Below, piece after piece: positions 44,683-51,051 of a stretch of 51,051 nt of DNA. This DNA comes from Pirellulaceae bacterium (lineage in GTDB: Bacteria; Planctomycetota; Planctomycetia; Pirellulales; Pirellulaceae): positions 1 through 51,051 of the forward strand of contig BPJU01000027.1 in NCBI GenBank assembly GCA_026004775.1, in the 5' to 3' direction. The first letter of the stretch is position 1, and every line of letters begins with the position of its first letter. The position numbers were made by a program, and so were the translations under genes. Under the pieces are notes generated by a model, which saw nothing but the letters and a program-made list of their open reading frames with translations, did no database searches and was not told the DNA's origin.

Positions 44683-44784
44683 TAATGTCCGCTCCTAATG
44701 TCCGCTCTTAATGTCCGCTCCTAATGTCCGCTCCTATGTCCGCTCTAATGTCCGCTCCTAATGTCCGCTCTTAATGTCCGCTCC
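44683..44784 (+). repeat. Tandem array of eight 13-base units
   Basis: Units TAATGTCCGCTC[CT] begin at 44683, 44696, 44709, 44722, 44735 (11 bases), 44746, 44759 and 44772. Seven are 13 bases. There are no spacers, so it is not CRISPR. The last unit contains the left border of the 3150-base repeat. Each unit carries an ATG but the copies fall in different frames. Confidence 0.92.
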
Positions 44785-44837
44785 CAACAGGCCGACTGGG
44801 GCGGTAGCGGGGTTAGGTGGGGGGAGGGGATTGGCTT

Positions 44838-45731
44838 ATGAGCGTTACTTATTCTTCGGACGAGTCGCCGTCCAAGAGCCACATGGCCCTACTAACAGCG
44901 GGTCACGAGTTAGTTCAGGCGTTCGTAGTGGTGCTCCTCACGGTGGCCGTTGTCCTTAAAGTCGAGCAACTATTCGTACTACATTACTTGTCAGATAAAG
45001 CACATTTTTGGGATGCGCGGCTGTGGACTAAACTGCTAGTCCTCTTGATAGAGTCTTTTACGGTAACCTGGATACTGTCAGGCTGGCAGCCTCATTTGTC
45101 CCAACTGCTGTGCATTGGGTTGTTCGGGACATTTGCAATGGCGTCAGGGTGGAAGTCGTGGATTAGATGGCCGGTATGCGGCTGTTTTGGAAGCGTATCG
45201 ACGTCCCCGTTGGCCGGTTTTTGGCTGGATCTAGTTGTGGTGTTATTGTTGATCGCCACTTGGCCCGCATCCAGGTTAACAGCTAACGCCAAGCGGTGGA
45301 CGGAGTCACTGCGGGGAGTAGCATTTCTCGCCTGTGTTGTGTCACTAACCGTTTCGGTTCTGTGGTTTGGTTGGGCACATGCTCCGTTTATTATTGCCTC
45401 TGGGCGTGTAATTCTCGTGGACGATCCCGTTAAGGACTTTGGTGTATTAGAGCGCGGCGCGTCTGTGGATCGCGTGTTTGGACTTATCAACCTTTCGCCT
45501 AGGCCTGTGCACGTGCTGGGAGCGAAAACAACATGTAGTTGTTTGGAATTCCCGGATTTGCCCTTGGCCATCCCCGGCGGAGCCTATGTACGACTTAGGG
45601 CAAGGCTGGTGCCAGCCGACGGGATGGGTGTGCGGGGCGAGTACCACGCTGCCCGACTTTGGTTGGATGCGGTCAATGAGCCCATTACGCTGTATGCAAG
45701 ATCACGTACGAATACGACAAGGCTGCATTGA
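44838..45731 (+). CDS. MauE-like membrane protein fused to DUF1573 domain, copy 1
   Basis: 297 residues from ATG 44838, with GGGGAGGGG upstream. Residues 20-190 hold five hydrophobic helices (about 24-45, 60-80, 84-102, 124-142, 158-178) of MauE/DoxX type. The loop after helix 3 carries C114-G-C116-F-G, the redox motif of MauE proteins. Residues about 197-290 are an extracytoplasmic DUF1573 domain (VKDFGVLERGASVDRVFGLINLS, AKTTCSCLEF), with C233-S-C235 in place of the usual S-C-G-C-T. MauE takes part in forming disulfides of the methylamine dehydrogenase small subunit. Inferred: a membrane thiol-oxidising component for the Cys-rich peptide encoded next. No MauD or thioredoxin gene is adjacent. 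Confidence 0.8.
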   Translation: MSVTYSSDESPSKSHMALLTAGHELVQAFVVVLLTVAVVLKVEQLFVLHYLSDKAHFWDARLWTKLLVLLIESFTVTWILSGWQPHLSQLLCIGLFGTFAMASGWKSWIRWPVCGCFGSVSTSPLAGFWLDLVVVLLLIATWPASRLTANAKRWTESLRGVAFLACVVSLTVSVLWFGWAHAPFIIASGRVILVDDPVKDFGVLERGASVDRVFGLINLSPRPVHVLGAKTTCSCLEFPDLPLAIPGGAYVRLRARLVPADGMGVRGEYHAARLWLDAVNEPITLYARSRTNTTRLH

Positions 45732-45855
45732 TGTTCGGAAGTATCGCCTAAGAGTTGGCGCACCGATAGGTGCCTATCGTGGCGACAGTGGCGAAGTGTG
45801 GAAATTCGTTCGACGCCAAAGCTCGATCGGTCACCTAACAAAAGGAGAAACTACG

Positions 45856-45870
45856 ATGGACGGCTCGTGA
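45856..45870 (+). other. Four-codon open frame with strong ribosome binding site, copy 1
   Basis: AAAGGAG at 45841-45847 is followed eight bases later by ATG-GAC-GGC-TCG-TGA. This is the best ribosome binding site in the cassette, but it serves a four-residue frame (MDGS), 94 bases before the peptide gene. It may be a leader that loads ribosomes on the message or the relic of a lost gene start. Confidence 0.45.
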
Positions 45871-45963
45871 CGGTTTGCAGGGGAGAAGCAGAAGGGGTGT
45901 GTGTCGTAGGAATGGCGAGTGGGAAAGCGAAGTGACTTGAAACGATGTTGGGAGCAAAATACG

Positions 45964-46266
45964 ATGAGGTCCATGGCTTGGGTGCAGATGGTTACGAATG
46001 CGATTGGTGTGATCGGGATTTGCCTTTGTGTGATGGGTTATTTCTGCGTATCGGGGGCTGCCCAGCAGGAAACCGATGACGAGACCGCGATTTCGCTAAT
46101 TAAGTTCTGCTCCGATGGCGTAGGAGCAGGCGCCGTGACGTGCAGCGCCGCTGCCTGCGAGGACGCGTATGGGGTATGCAAGCCGAGCTGTGCTGGCGTG
46201 ACCTGCAACGTGCCCGACGCTTGTAGCTGTGGGACCACGCCGTCCGGCTGCAAGTGCTATAGGTAG
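45964..46266 (+). CDS. Exported ten-cysteine peptide precursor, copy 1
   Basis: 100 residues from ATG 45964, with GGGAG ten bases upstream; a longer frame from 45919 is less likely. Residues 1-33 are a signal sequence (MRSMAWVQMVTNAIGVIGIC, then a hydrophobic run ending near SGAA). The mature part, about 67 residues, starts acidic (QQETDDE) and then has ten cysteines spaced x10, x4, x6, x3, x4, x5, x1, x6, x1. An even cysteine number and export suggest up to five disulfides, a knottin- or metallothionein-like density. No family recognised. It follows the MauE-DUF1573 gene by 232 bases and precedes the anchored-protein gene. Could alternatively bind metal. Confidence 0.75.
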   Translation: MRSMAWVQMVTNAIGVIGICLCVMGYFCVSGAAQQETDDETAISLIKFCSDGVGAGAVTCSAAACEDAYGVCKPSCAGVTCNVPDACSCGTTPSGCKCYR

Positions 46267-46300
46267 GACGTCGCTGGTGGCAGGTTGGCGGAGACGGTGG

Positions 46301-46364
46301 CCAGCGGCTGGAATCGGCCTGGAACGGCACCGCAGGTGTCGCTTGGCACAATTCCAGCCGCTGG
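46301..46364 (+). terminator. Long hairpin after the peptide gene, copy 1
   Basis: CCAGCGGCTGGAAT at 46301-46314 is exactly inverted at 46351-46364, a 14-base-pair stem with a 36-base loop, 34 bases after the peptide stop. There is no T-run, so it is more likely an RNA-stabilising or partial termination structure that separates peptide from downstream gene expression. Confidence 0.45.
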
Positions 46365-46573
46365 TACGTCAAGACCCTCCAACATGCACAAGCCTGATAC
46401 GCAATCAATCACCAGGCTGTCGCGCCGCAAGCGTGGATCACACATATTGCAACAGGCAGGTTTCGTTAGCGATAATGTGTTGAGCATTGGGTGGCTTGTG
46501 GCTGGGCTTAGTGTCTTGTGTCTTGTACTTCGAAATTGCAGTACGTGGCGGCTGTGTACGGTGGGAGAAAACT

Positions 46574-47731
46574 ATGTTGCGAGTCTTTCAGGTCGCGGCT
46601 GGCAGGTCAAGTGGTGCGTTGTCCGTGGCAGCATGTCTGCTGTGGTGCGTCTTTGGGATGGTGGGGACCATTCCGGTTTGGGGCCAAGACCGGCTAAAGA
46701 TTCTGGACGACTTGGTGCTCGATGAGTGGGTGTGGCAGCGGGTTTCACCAGAAGGTCGTGAACTGGCCCGTCAGTACATGGAGGCATACAAGAAGATAGT
46801 GGATTTGTATTGTAACATGGAAATGACCGGCACTGCCTACCAATATCGCTTGAACGATTCACTGCCTATGTCGGAGTGGCTGAAGAGACCTTACAGGCCG
46901 GACAGTGTGACTCTGTCTCTAGTTTCACGTGAGCATTACTATGCCCGCCGTCAGGGAGCTTCCGCGTATTTGCGGTGGGATTCGGAAGTACTTCAGTCGG
47001 CTCAGAAGTCGGTTCAGAAATCGTCAGAGGGAAGAATATCCCATTTCCTGCTCACACCCGTAGGATTTTGGAGGGCCGTGCGTGAACCGGAGCAGGAACC
47101 AACCTTAAAGGAGGCAAACAGGAGTGCCCGGGAAGGTGAAGCCCGGATGACGGGGCGGTTCTTTGCTTGGGCGCCGATCAGCACCGGGTCGGTGTTTGTG
47201 CATGAAACGATTTTCACCAGTAAAGAGCGCATGCAGGCAACCCCTGTTTTGGCACGAGTTGATGAAATATCGAAGACATCTGCCCCCAATGGTGATAGAG
47301 TGACGATAAAAGTGTCGGTGTATATGGTTAAGGATCCTAGTAATAGGGTCGGTGAGCTATCTATCGTGGTCGATCCGGCCATGGGGTGGGTAGTACTAGA
47401 GACGGATTTTCATAGGTTTCGTCCCGGCGAGAGATCGCGGCGTCGTATGGAAGTCGAGTATGACGGGACGGTAAATGGGATCGGATTAGTACGGCGGCAG
47501 CGAGTCTGGGAGGCCAACATCGACCTGGAACAATTGGCACTATTTTACGATTTTCAGCGTGAAGATGTGAAGGCGCAACCGGCGGCAGAGAGGGAGTTCA
47601 CATTGGCTGCGTTGGGCTTTAATACGACGCCGCCTCCGGCCGTTCAGCGGTGGTGGCAACTGGCGGTGCTGGTGGTGGGATTGATACTTATTGGCTTGTT
47701 TGTGTGGGGCCGCCTTAGAAGTCGGCGCTAG
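46574..47731 (+). CDS. Exported protein with C-terminal membrane anchor, copy 1
   Basis: 385 residues from ATG 46574, with GGGAG upstream; the open frame extends further 5' without support. Signal peptide at about 12-36 (ALSVAACLLWCVFGMVGTIPV, ending near WGQ). The body (40-350) has an acidic helical start, then beta-rich sequence (DSVTLSLVSREHYYARR, VTIKVSVYMVKD, RRRMEVEYDGTVNGIG), broadly like the lipoprotein-carrier-like DUF1571 proteins but without a firm match. A single helix at about 358-379 (WWQLAVLVVGLILIGLFVWG) followed by RLRSRR anchors the C-terminus with the body outside. Inferred: the receiving, processing or display partner of the Cys-rich peptide. Family unknown. Confidence 0.72.
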   Translation: MLRVFQVAAGRSSGALSVAACLLWCVFGMVGTIPVWGQDRLKILDDLVLDEWVWQRVSPEGRELARQYMEAYKKIVDLYCNMEMTGTAYQYRLNDSLPMSEWLKRPYRPDSVTLSLVSREHYYARRQGASAYLRWDSEVLQSAQKSVQKSSEGRISHFLLTPVGFWRAVREPEQEPTLKEANRSAREGEARMTGRFFAWAPISTGSVFVHETIFTSKERMQATPVLARVDEISKTSAPNGDRVTIKVSVYMVKDPSNRVGELSIVVDPAMGWVVLETDFHRFRPGERSRRRMEVEYDGTVNGIGLVRRQRVWEANIDLEQLALFYDFQREDVKAQPAAEREFTLAALGFNTTPPPAVQRWWQLAVLVVGLILIGLFVWGRLRSRR

Positions 47732-47987
47732 GTGAGGCGAGAAACCGCGGCCAAGCTCTGGTGGCCAAAACCGGCATGAATACCTGGAACGGGTGCATAC
47801 ACAGCGGGTGAACGGTGAGGCGAAAGACGCTCTGGCGCTCTGCTTGCCAAGCCCTTTTGGTCGCGGGTTAGAACGTTTCCGCATTTCCAGTCGCCCAGCG
47901 GTGCGACGCCTCGCCAAAACTGCTCGTCCGCTCCCAACAGGCCGACTGGGGCGGTAGCGGGGTTAGGTGGGGGGAGGGGATTGGCTT

Positions 47988-48881
47988 ATGAGCGTTACTT
48001 ATTCTTCGGACGAGTCGCCGTCCAAGAGCCACATGGCCCTACTAACAGCGGGTCACGAGTTAGTTCAGGCGTTCGTAGTGGTGCTCCTCACGGTGGCCGT
48101 TGTCCTTAAAGTCGAGCAACTATTCGTACTACATTACTTGTCAGATAAAGCACATTTTTGGGATGCGCGGCTGTGGACTAAACTGCTAGTCCTCTTGATA
48201 GAGTCTTTTACGGTAACCTGGATACTGTCAGGCTGGCAGCCTCATTTGTCCCAACTGCTGTGCATTGGGTTGTTCGGGACATTTGCAATGGCGTCAGGGT
48301 GGAAGTCGTGGATTAGATGGCCGGTATGCGGCTATTTTGGAAGCGTATCGACGTCCCCGTTGGCCGGTTTTTGGCTGGATCTAGTTGTGGTGTTATTGTT
48401 GATCGCCACTTGGCCCGCATCCAGGTTAACAGCTAACGCCAAGCGGTGGACGGAGTCACTGCGGGGAGTAGCATTTCTCGCCTGTGTTGTGTCACTAACC
48501 GTTTCGGTTCTGTGGTTTGGTTGGGCACATGCTCCGTTTATTATTGCCTCTGGGCGTGTAATTCTCGTGGACGATCCCGTTAAGGACTTTGGTGTATTAG
48601 AGCGCGGCGCGTCTGTGGATCGCGTGTTTGGACTTATCAACCTTTCGCCTAGGCCTGTGCACGTGCTGGGAGCGAAAACAACATGTAGTTGTTTGGAATT
48701 CCCGGATTTGCCCTTGGCCATCCCCGGCGGAGCCTATGTACGACTTAGGGCAAGGCTGGTGCCAGCCGACGGGATGGGTGTGCGGGGCGAGTACCACGCT
48801 GCCCGACTTTGGTTGGATGCGGTCAATGAGCCCATTACGCTGTATGCAAGATCACGTACGAATACGACAAGGCTGCATTGA
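47988..48881 (+). CDS. MauE-like membrane protein fused to DUF1573 domain, copy 2 (C116Y)
   Basis: Same as the copy 1 protein in all 297 residues except position 116, where TGT is TAT (A at 48334), so the motif reads C-G-Y-F-G. If the two motif cysteines form the redox pair, this copy should be unable to cycle thiols through it, while the DUF1573 C-S-C is untouched. Start and ribosome binding site are identical to copy 1. Confidence 0.8.
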   Translation: MSVTYSSDESPSKSHMALLTAGHELVQAFVVVLLTVAVVLKVEQLFVLHYLSDKAHFWDARLWTKLLVLLIESFTVTWILSGWQPHLSQLLCIGLFGTFAMASGWKSWIRWPVCGYFGSVSTSPLAGFWLDLVVVLLLIATWPASRLTANAKRWTESLRGVAFLACVVSLTVSVLWFGWAHAPFIIASGRVILVDDPVKDFGVLERGASVDRVFGLINLSPRPVHVLGAKTTCSCLEFPDLPLAIPGGAYVRLRARLVPADGMGVRGEYHAARLWLDAVNEPITLYARSRTNTTRLH

Positions 48882-49005
48882 TGTTCGGAAGTATCGCCTA
48901 AGAGTTGGCGCACCGATAGGTGCCTATCGTGGCGACAGTGGCGAAGTGTGGAAATTCGTTCGACGCCAAAGCTCGATCGGTCACCTAACAAAAGGAGAAA
49001 CTACG

Positions 49006-49020
49006 ATGGACGGCTCGTGA
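49006..49020 (+). other. Four-codon open frame with strong ribosome binding site, copy 2
   Basis: Identical to 45856-45870, including the AAAGGAG eight bases upstream. Confidence 0.4.
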
Positions 49021-49113
49021 CGGTTTGCAGGGGAGAAGCAGAAGGGGTGTGTGTCGTAGGAATGGCGAGTGGGAAAGCGAAGTGACTTGAAACGATGTTG
49101 GGAGCAAAATACG

Positions 49114-49416
49114 ATGAGGTCCATGGCTTGGGTGCAGATGGTTACGAATGCGATTGGTGTGATCGGGATTTGCCTTTGTGTGATGGGTTATTTCTGCGTA
49201 TCGGGGGCTGCCCAGCAGGAAACCGATGACGAGACCGCGATTTCGCTAATTAAGTTCTGCTCCGATGGCGTAGGAGCAGGCGCCGTGACGTGCAGCGCCG
49301 CTGCCTGCGAGGACGCGTATGGGGTATGCAAGCCGAGCTGTGCTGGCGTGACCTGCAACGTGCCCGACGCTTGTAGCTGTGGGACCACGCCGTCCGGCTG
49401 CAAGTGCTATAGGTAG
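49114..49416 (+). CDS. Exported ten-cysteine peptide precursor, copy 2
   Basis: Identical in all 100 residues to the peptide encoded at 45964-46266. Duplication doubles the gene dose without changing the product. Its local MauE partner carries the cysteine-to-tyrosine change. Confidence 0.75.
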   Translation: MRSMAWVQMVTNAIGVIGICLCVMGYFCVSGAAQQETDDETAISLIKFCSDGVGAGAVTCSAAACEDAYGVCKPSCAGVTCNVPDACSCGTTPSGCKCYR

Positions 49417-49450
49417 GACGTCGCTGGTGGCAGGTTGGCGGAGACGGTGG

Positions 49451-49514
49451 CCAGCGGCTGGAATCGGCCTGGAACGGCACCGCAGGTGTCGCTTGGCACA
49501 ATTCCAGCCGCTGG
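49451..49514 (+). terminator. Long hairpin after the peptide gene, copy 2
   Basis: Same 14-base-pair stem as copy 1, arms at 49451-49464 and 49501-49514. Confidence 0.45.
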
Positions 49515-49723
49515 TACGTCAAGACCCTCCAACATGCACAAGCCTGATACGCAATCAATCACCAGGCTGTCGCGCCGCAAGCGTGGATCACACATATTGC
49601 AACAGGCAGGTTTCGTTAGCGATAATGTGTTGAGCATTGGGTGGCTTGTGGCTGGGCTTAGTGTCTTGTGTCTTGTACTTCGAAATTGCAGTACGTGGCG
49701 GCTGTGTACGGTGGGAGAAAACT

Positions 49724-50881
49724 ATGTTGCGAGTCTTTCAGGTCGCGGCTGGCAGGTCAAGTGGTGCGTTGTCCGTGGCAGCATGTCTGCTGTGGTGCGT
49801 CTTTGGGATGGTGGGGACCATTCCGGTTTGGGGCCAAGACCGGCTAAAGATTCTGGACGACTTGGTGCTCGATGAGTGGGTGTGGCAGCGGGTTTCACCA
49901 GAAGGTCGTGAACTGGCCCGTCAGTACATGGAGGCATACAAGAAGATAGTGGATTTGTATTGTAACATGGAAATGACCGGCACTGCCTACCAATATCGCT
50001 TGAACGATTCACTGCCTATGTCGGAGTGGCTGAAGAGACCTTACAGGCCGGACAGTGTGACTCTGTCTCTAGTTTCACGTGAGCATTACTATGCCCGCCG
50101 TCAGGGAGCTTCCGCGTATTTGCGGTGGGATTCGGAAGTACTTCAGTCGGCTCAGAAGTCGGTTCAGAAATCGTCAGAGGGAAGAATATCCCATTTCCTG
50201 CTCACACCCGTAGGATTTTGGAGGGCCGTGCGTGAACCGGAGCAGGAACCAACCTTAAAGGAGGCAAACAGGAGTGCCCGGGAAGGTGAAGCCCGGATGA
50301 CGGGGCGGTTCTTTGCTTGGGCGCCGATCAGCACCGGGTCGGTGTTTGTGCATGAAACGATTTTCACCAGTAAAGAGCGCATGCAGGCAACCCCTGTTTT
50401 GGCACGAGTTGATGAAATATCGAAGACATCTGCCCCCAATGGTGATAGAGTGACGATAAAAGTGTCGGTGTATATGGTTAAGGATCCTAGTAATAGGGTC
50501 GGTGAGCTATCTATCGTGGTCGATCCGGCCATGGGGTGGGTAGTACTAGAGACGGATTTTCATAGGTTTCGTCCCGGCGAGAGATCGCGGCGTCGTATGG
50601 AAGTCGAGTATGACGGGACGGTAAATGGGATCGGATTAGTACGGCGGCAGCGAGTCTGGGAGGCCAACATCGACCTGGAACAATTGGCACTATTTTACGA
50701 TTTTCAGCGTGAAGATGTGAAGGCGCAACCGGCGGCAGAGAGGGAGTTCACATTGGCTGCGTTGGGCTTTAATACGACGCCGCCTCCGGCCGTTCAGCGG
50801 TGGTGGCAACTGGCGGTGCTGGTGGTGGGATTGATACTTATTGGCTTGTTTGTGTGGGGCCGCCTTAGAAGTCGGCGCTAG
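49724..50881 (+). CDS. Exported protein with C-terminal membrane anchor, copy 2
   Basis: Identical in all 385 residues to the protein encoded at 46574-47731: signal peptide, extracytoplasmic body of unknown family, and C-terminal helix with a basic tail. The stop lies 170 bases from the window end; what follows matches the spacer after copy 1. Confidence 0.72.
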   Translation: MLRVFQVAAGRSSGALSVAACLLWCVFGMVGTIPVWGQDRLKILDDLVLDEWVWQRVSPEGRELARQYMEAYKKIVDLYCNMEMTGTAYQYRLNDSLPMSEWLKRPYRPDSVTLSLVSREHYYARRQGASAYLRWDSEVLQSAQKSVQKSSEGRISHFLLTPVGFWRAVREPEQEPTLKEANRSAREGEARMTGRFFAWAPISTGSVFVHETIFTSKERMQATPVLARVDEISKTSAPNGDRVTIKVSVYMVKDPSNRVGELSIVVDPAMGWVVLETDFHRFRPGERSRRRMEVEYDGTVNGIGLVRRQRVWEANIDLEQLALFYDFQREDVKAQPAAEREFTLAALGFNTTPPPAVQRWWQLAVLVVGLILIGLFVWGRLRSRR

Positions 50882-51051
50882 GTGAGGCGAGAAACCGCGG
50901 CCAAGCTCTGGTGGCCAAAACCGGCATGAATACCTGGAACGGGTGCATACACAGCGGGTGAACGGTGAGGCGAAAGACGCTCTGGCGCTCTGCTTGCCAA
51001 GCCCTTTTGGTCGCGGGTTAGAACGTTTCCGCATTTCCAGTCGCCCAGCGG

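Larger units (their letters stand above)
44776..47925 (+). repeat. 3150-base direct repeat, copy 1
   Basis: Identical by eye, and by identical protein translations, to 47926 onward with an offset of 3150, except for G at 45184 against A at 48334. The base before each copy differs (T at 44775, C at 47925), which fixes the left border. Contains three genes and their spacers. Confidence 0.95.
47926..51051 (+). repeat. 3150-base direct repeat, copy 2 (cut by the window end)
   Basis: 3126 of 3150 bases are present; the window stops 24 bases before the period would close. The junction with copy 1 is at GTCCGCTCC, a word also present in the 13-base array. Whether a third copy follows cannot be seen. 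Confidence 0.95.

Noticed and set aside
44683-44784. Tandem units read as a CRISPR array
   Set aside because: Units are 13 bases, directly adjacent and without spacers, and there are no cas genes.
45478-45870. 130-residue open frame overlapping the end of the MauE-DUF1573 gene
   Set aside because: It is an out-of-frame shadow for most of its length, with no ribosome binding site and no hydrophobic or conserved pattern; only its last four codons have a good site.
44838-47731. Cassette read as a RiPP or bacteriocin cluster
   Set aside because: No modifying enzyme, leader peptidase, ABC exporter or immunity-type gene is visible, and the precursor has an ordinary Sec-type signal.

Overview
The window looks like chromosome from a planctomycete (Planctomycetota, probably a Pirellulales-type lineage). 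The evidence is its mix of families: a PVC-type c-type cytochrome with beta-propeller and HEAT repeats, DUF1571, a DUF1501 remnant, a DUF1559/pseudopilin-like anti-sigma protein, DUF1573 fused to MauE, a Tat-exported Gfo/Idh/MocA oxidoreductase, a Pirellulales-style RAYT-derived protein, creatininase and ThuA-like proteins, and a long Ser/Thr kinase. GC content is moderately high, and genes sit singly or in short runs on both strands with gaps of 100-1200 bases. No rRNA, tRNA or CRISPR array was recognised.

Layout. 1-1560: an unrecognised partial gene and a zinc-ribbon/TerB-like protein. 1560-5217: a decayed, mobile-element-rich stretch with a RAYT-derived protein that has lost both catalytic motifs, REP-like palindromes, a diverged repeat pair and a transposase remnant. 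5218-10063: a ketoacyl synthase, then on the minus strand a DUF983 protein, a small exported protein, a Ser/Thr kinase and a DUF1571 protein. 10522-14464: an NDH-2 NADH dehydrogenase fused to a cyclic-nucleotide-binding domain, then a convergent pair matching the D-glutamate pathway enzymes DgcA (N-acyl-glutamate racemase) and DgcN (DUF1611). 14882-17328: an AlgI-like O-acyltransferase with an SGNH partner. 17301-25596: exported oxidoreductase, Ca/PPC-type, TPR and VCBS proteins and a DapA-family lyase. 25743-32636: a MnmE-like GTPase without its catalytic tail, a methyltransferase, an NCS2-like permease, an ECF sigma/anti-sigma pair and a creatininase-family amidohydrolase. 32707-36312: the large PVC cytochrome, frameshifted near its end. 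36462-41159: a sulfate-assimilation operon read leftward (cysH, Rrf2 regulator, cysD, cysNC) with a clear promoter and a possible operator. 41445-43937: ThuA-like protein and rhamnulokinase.

The most unusual part is 44645 to the window end. A sigma70-like promoter and an array of eight 13-base units lead into a 3150-base cassette that is repeated head to tail; the second copy runs off the end of the window. Each copy encodes (1) a five-helix MauE-like membrane protein fused to an extracytoplasmic DUF1573 domain, (2) an exported peptide of about 67 mature residues with ten cysteines, and (3) an exported protein with a C-terminal membrane anchor. MauE is needed in methylamine dehydrogenase maturation for a small subunit packed with disulfides, so a MauE-type protein encoded beside a ten-cysteine peptide suggests a dedicated system that exports, oxidises and displays a disulfide-rich peptide. 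The only difference I see between the copies changes the second cysteine of the MauE CGCFG motif to tyrosine in copy 2.
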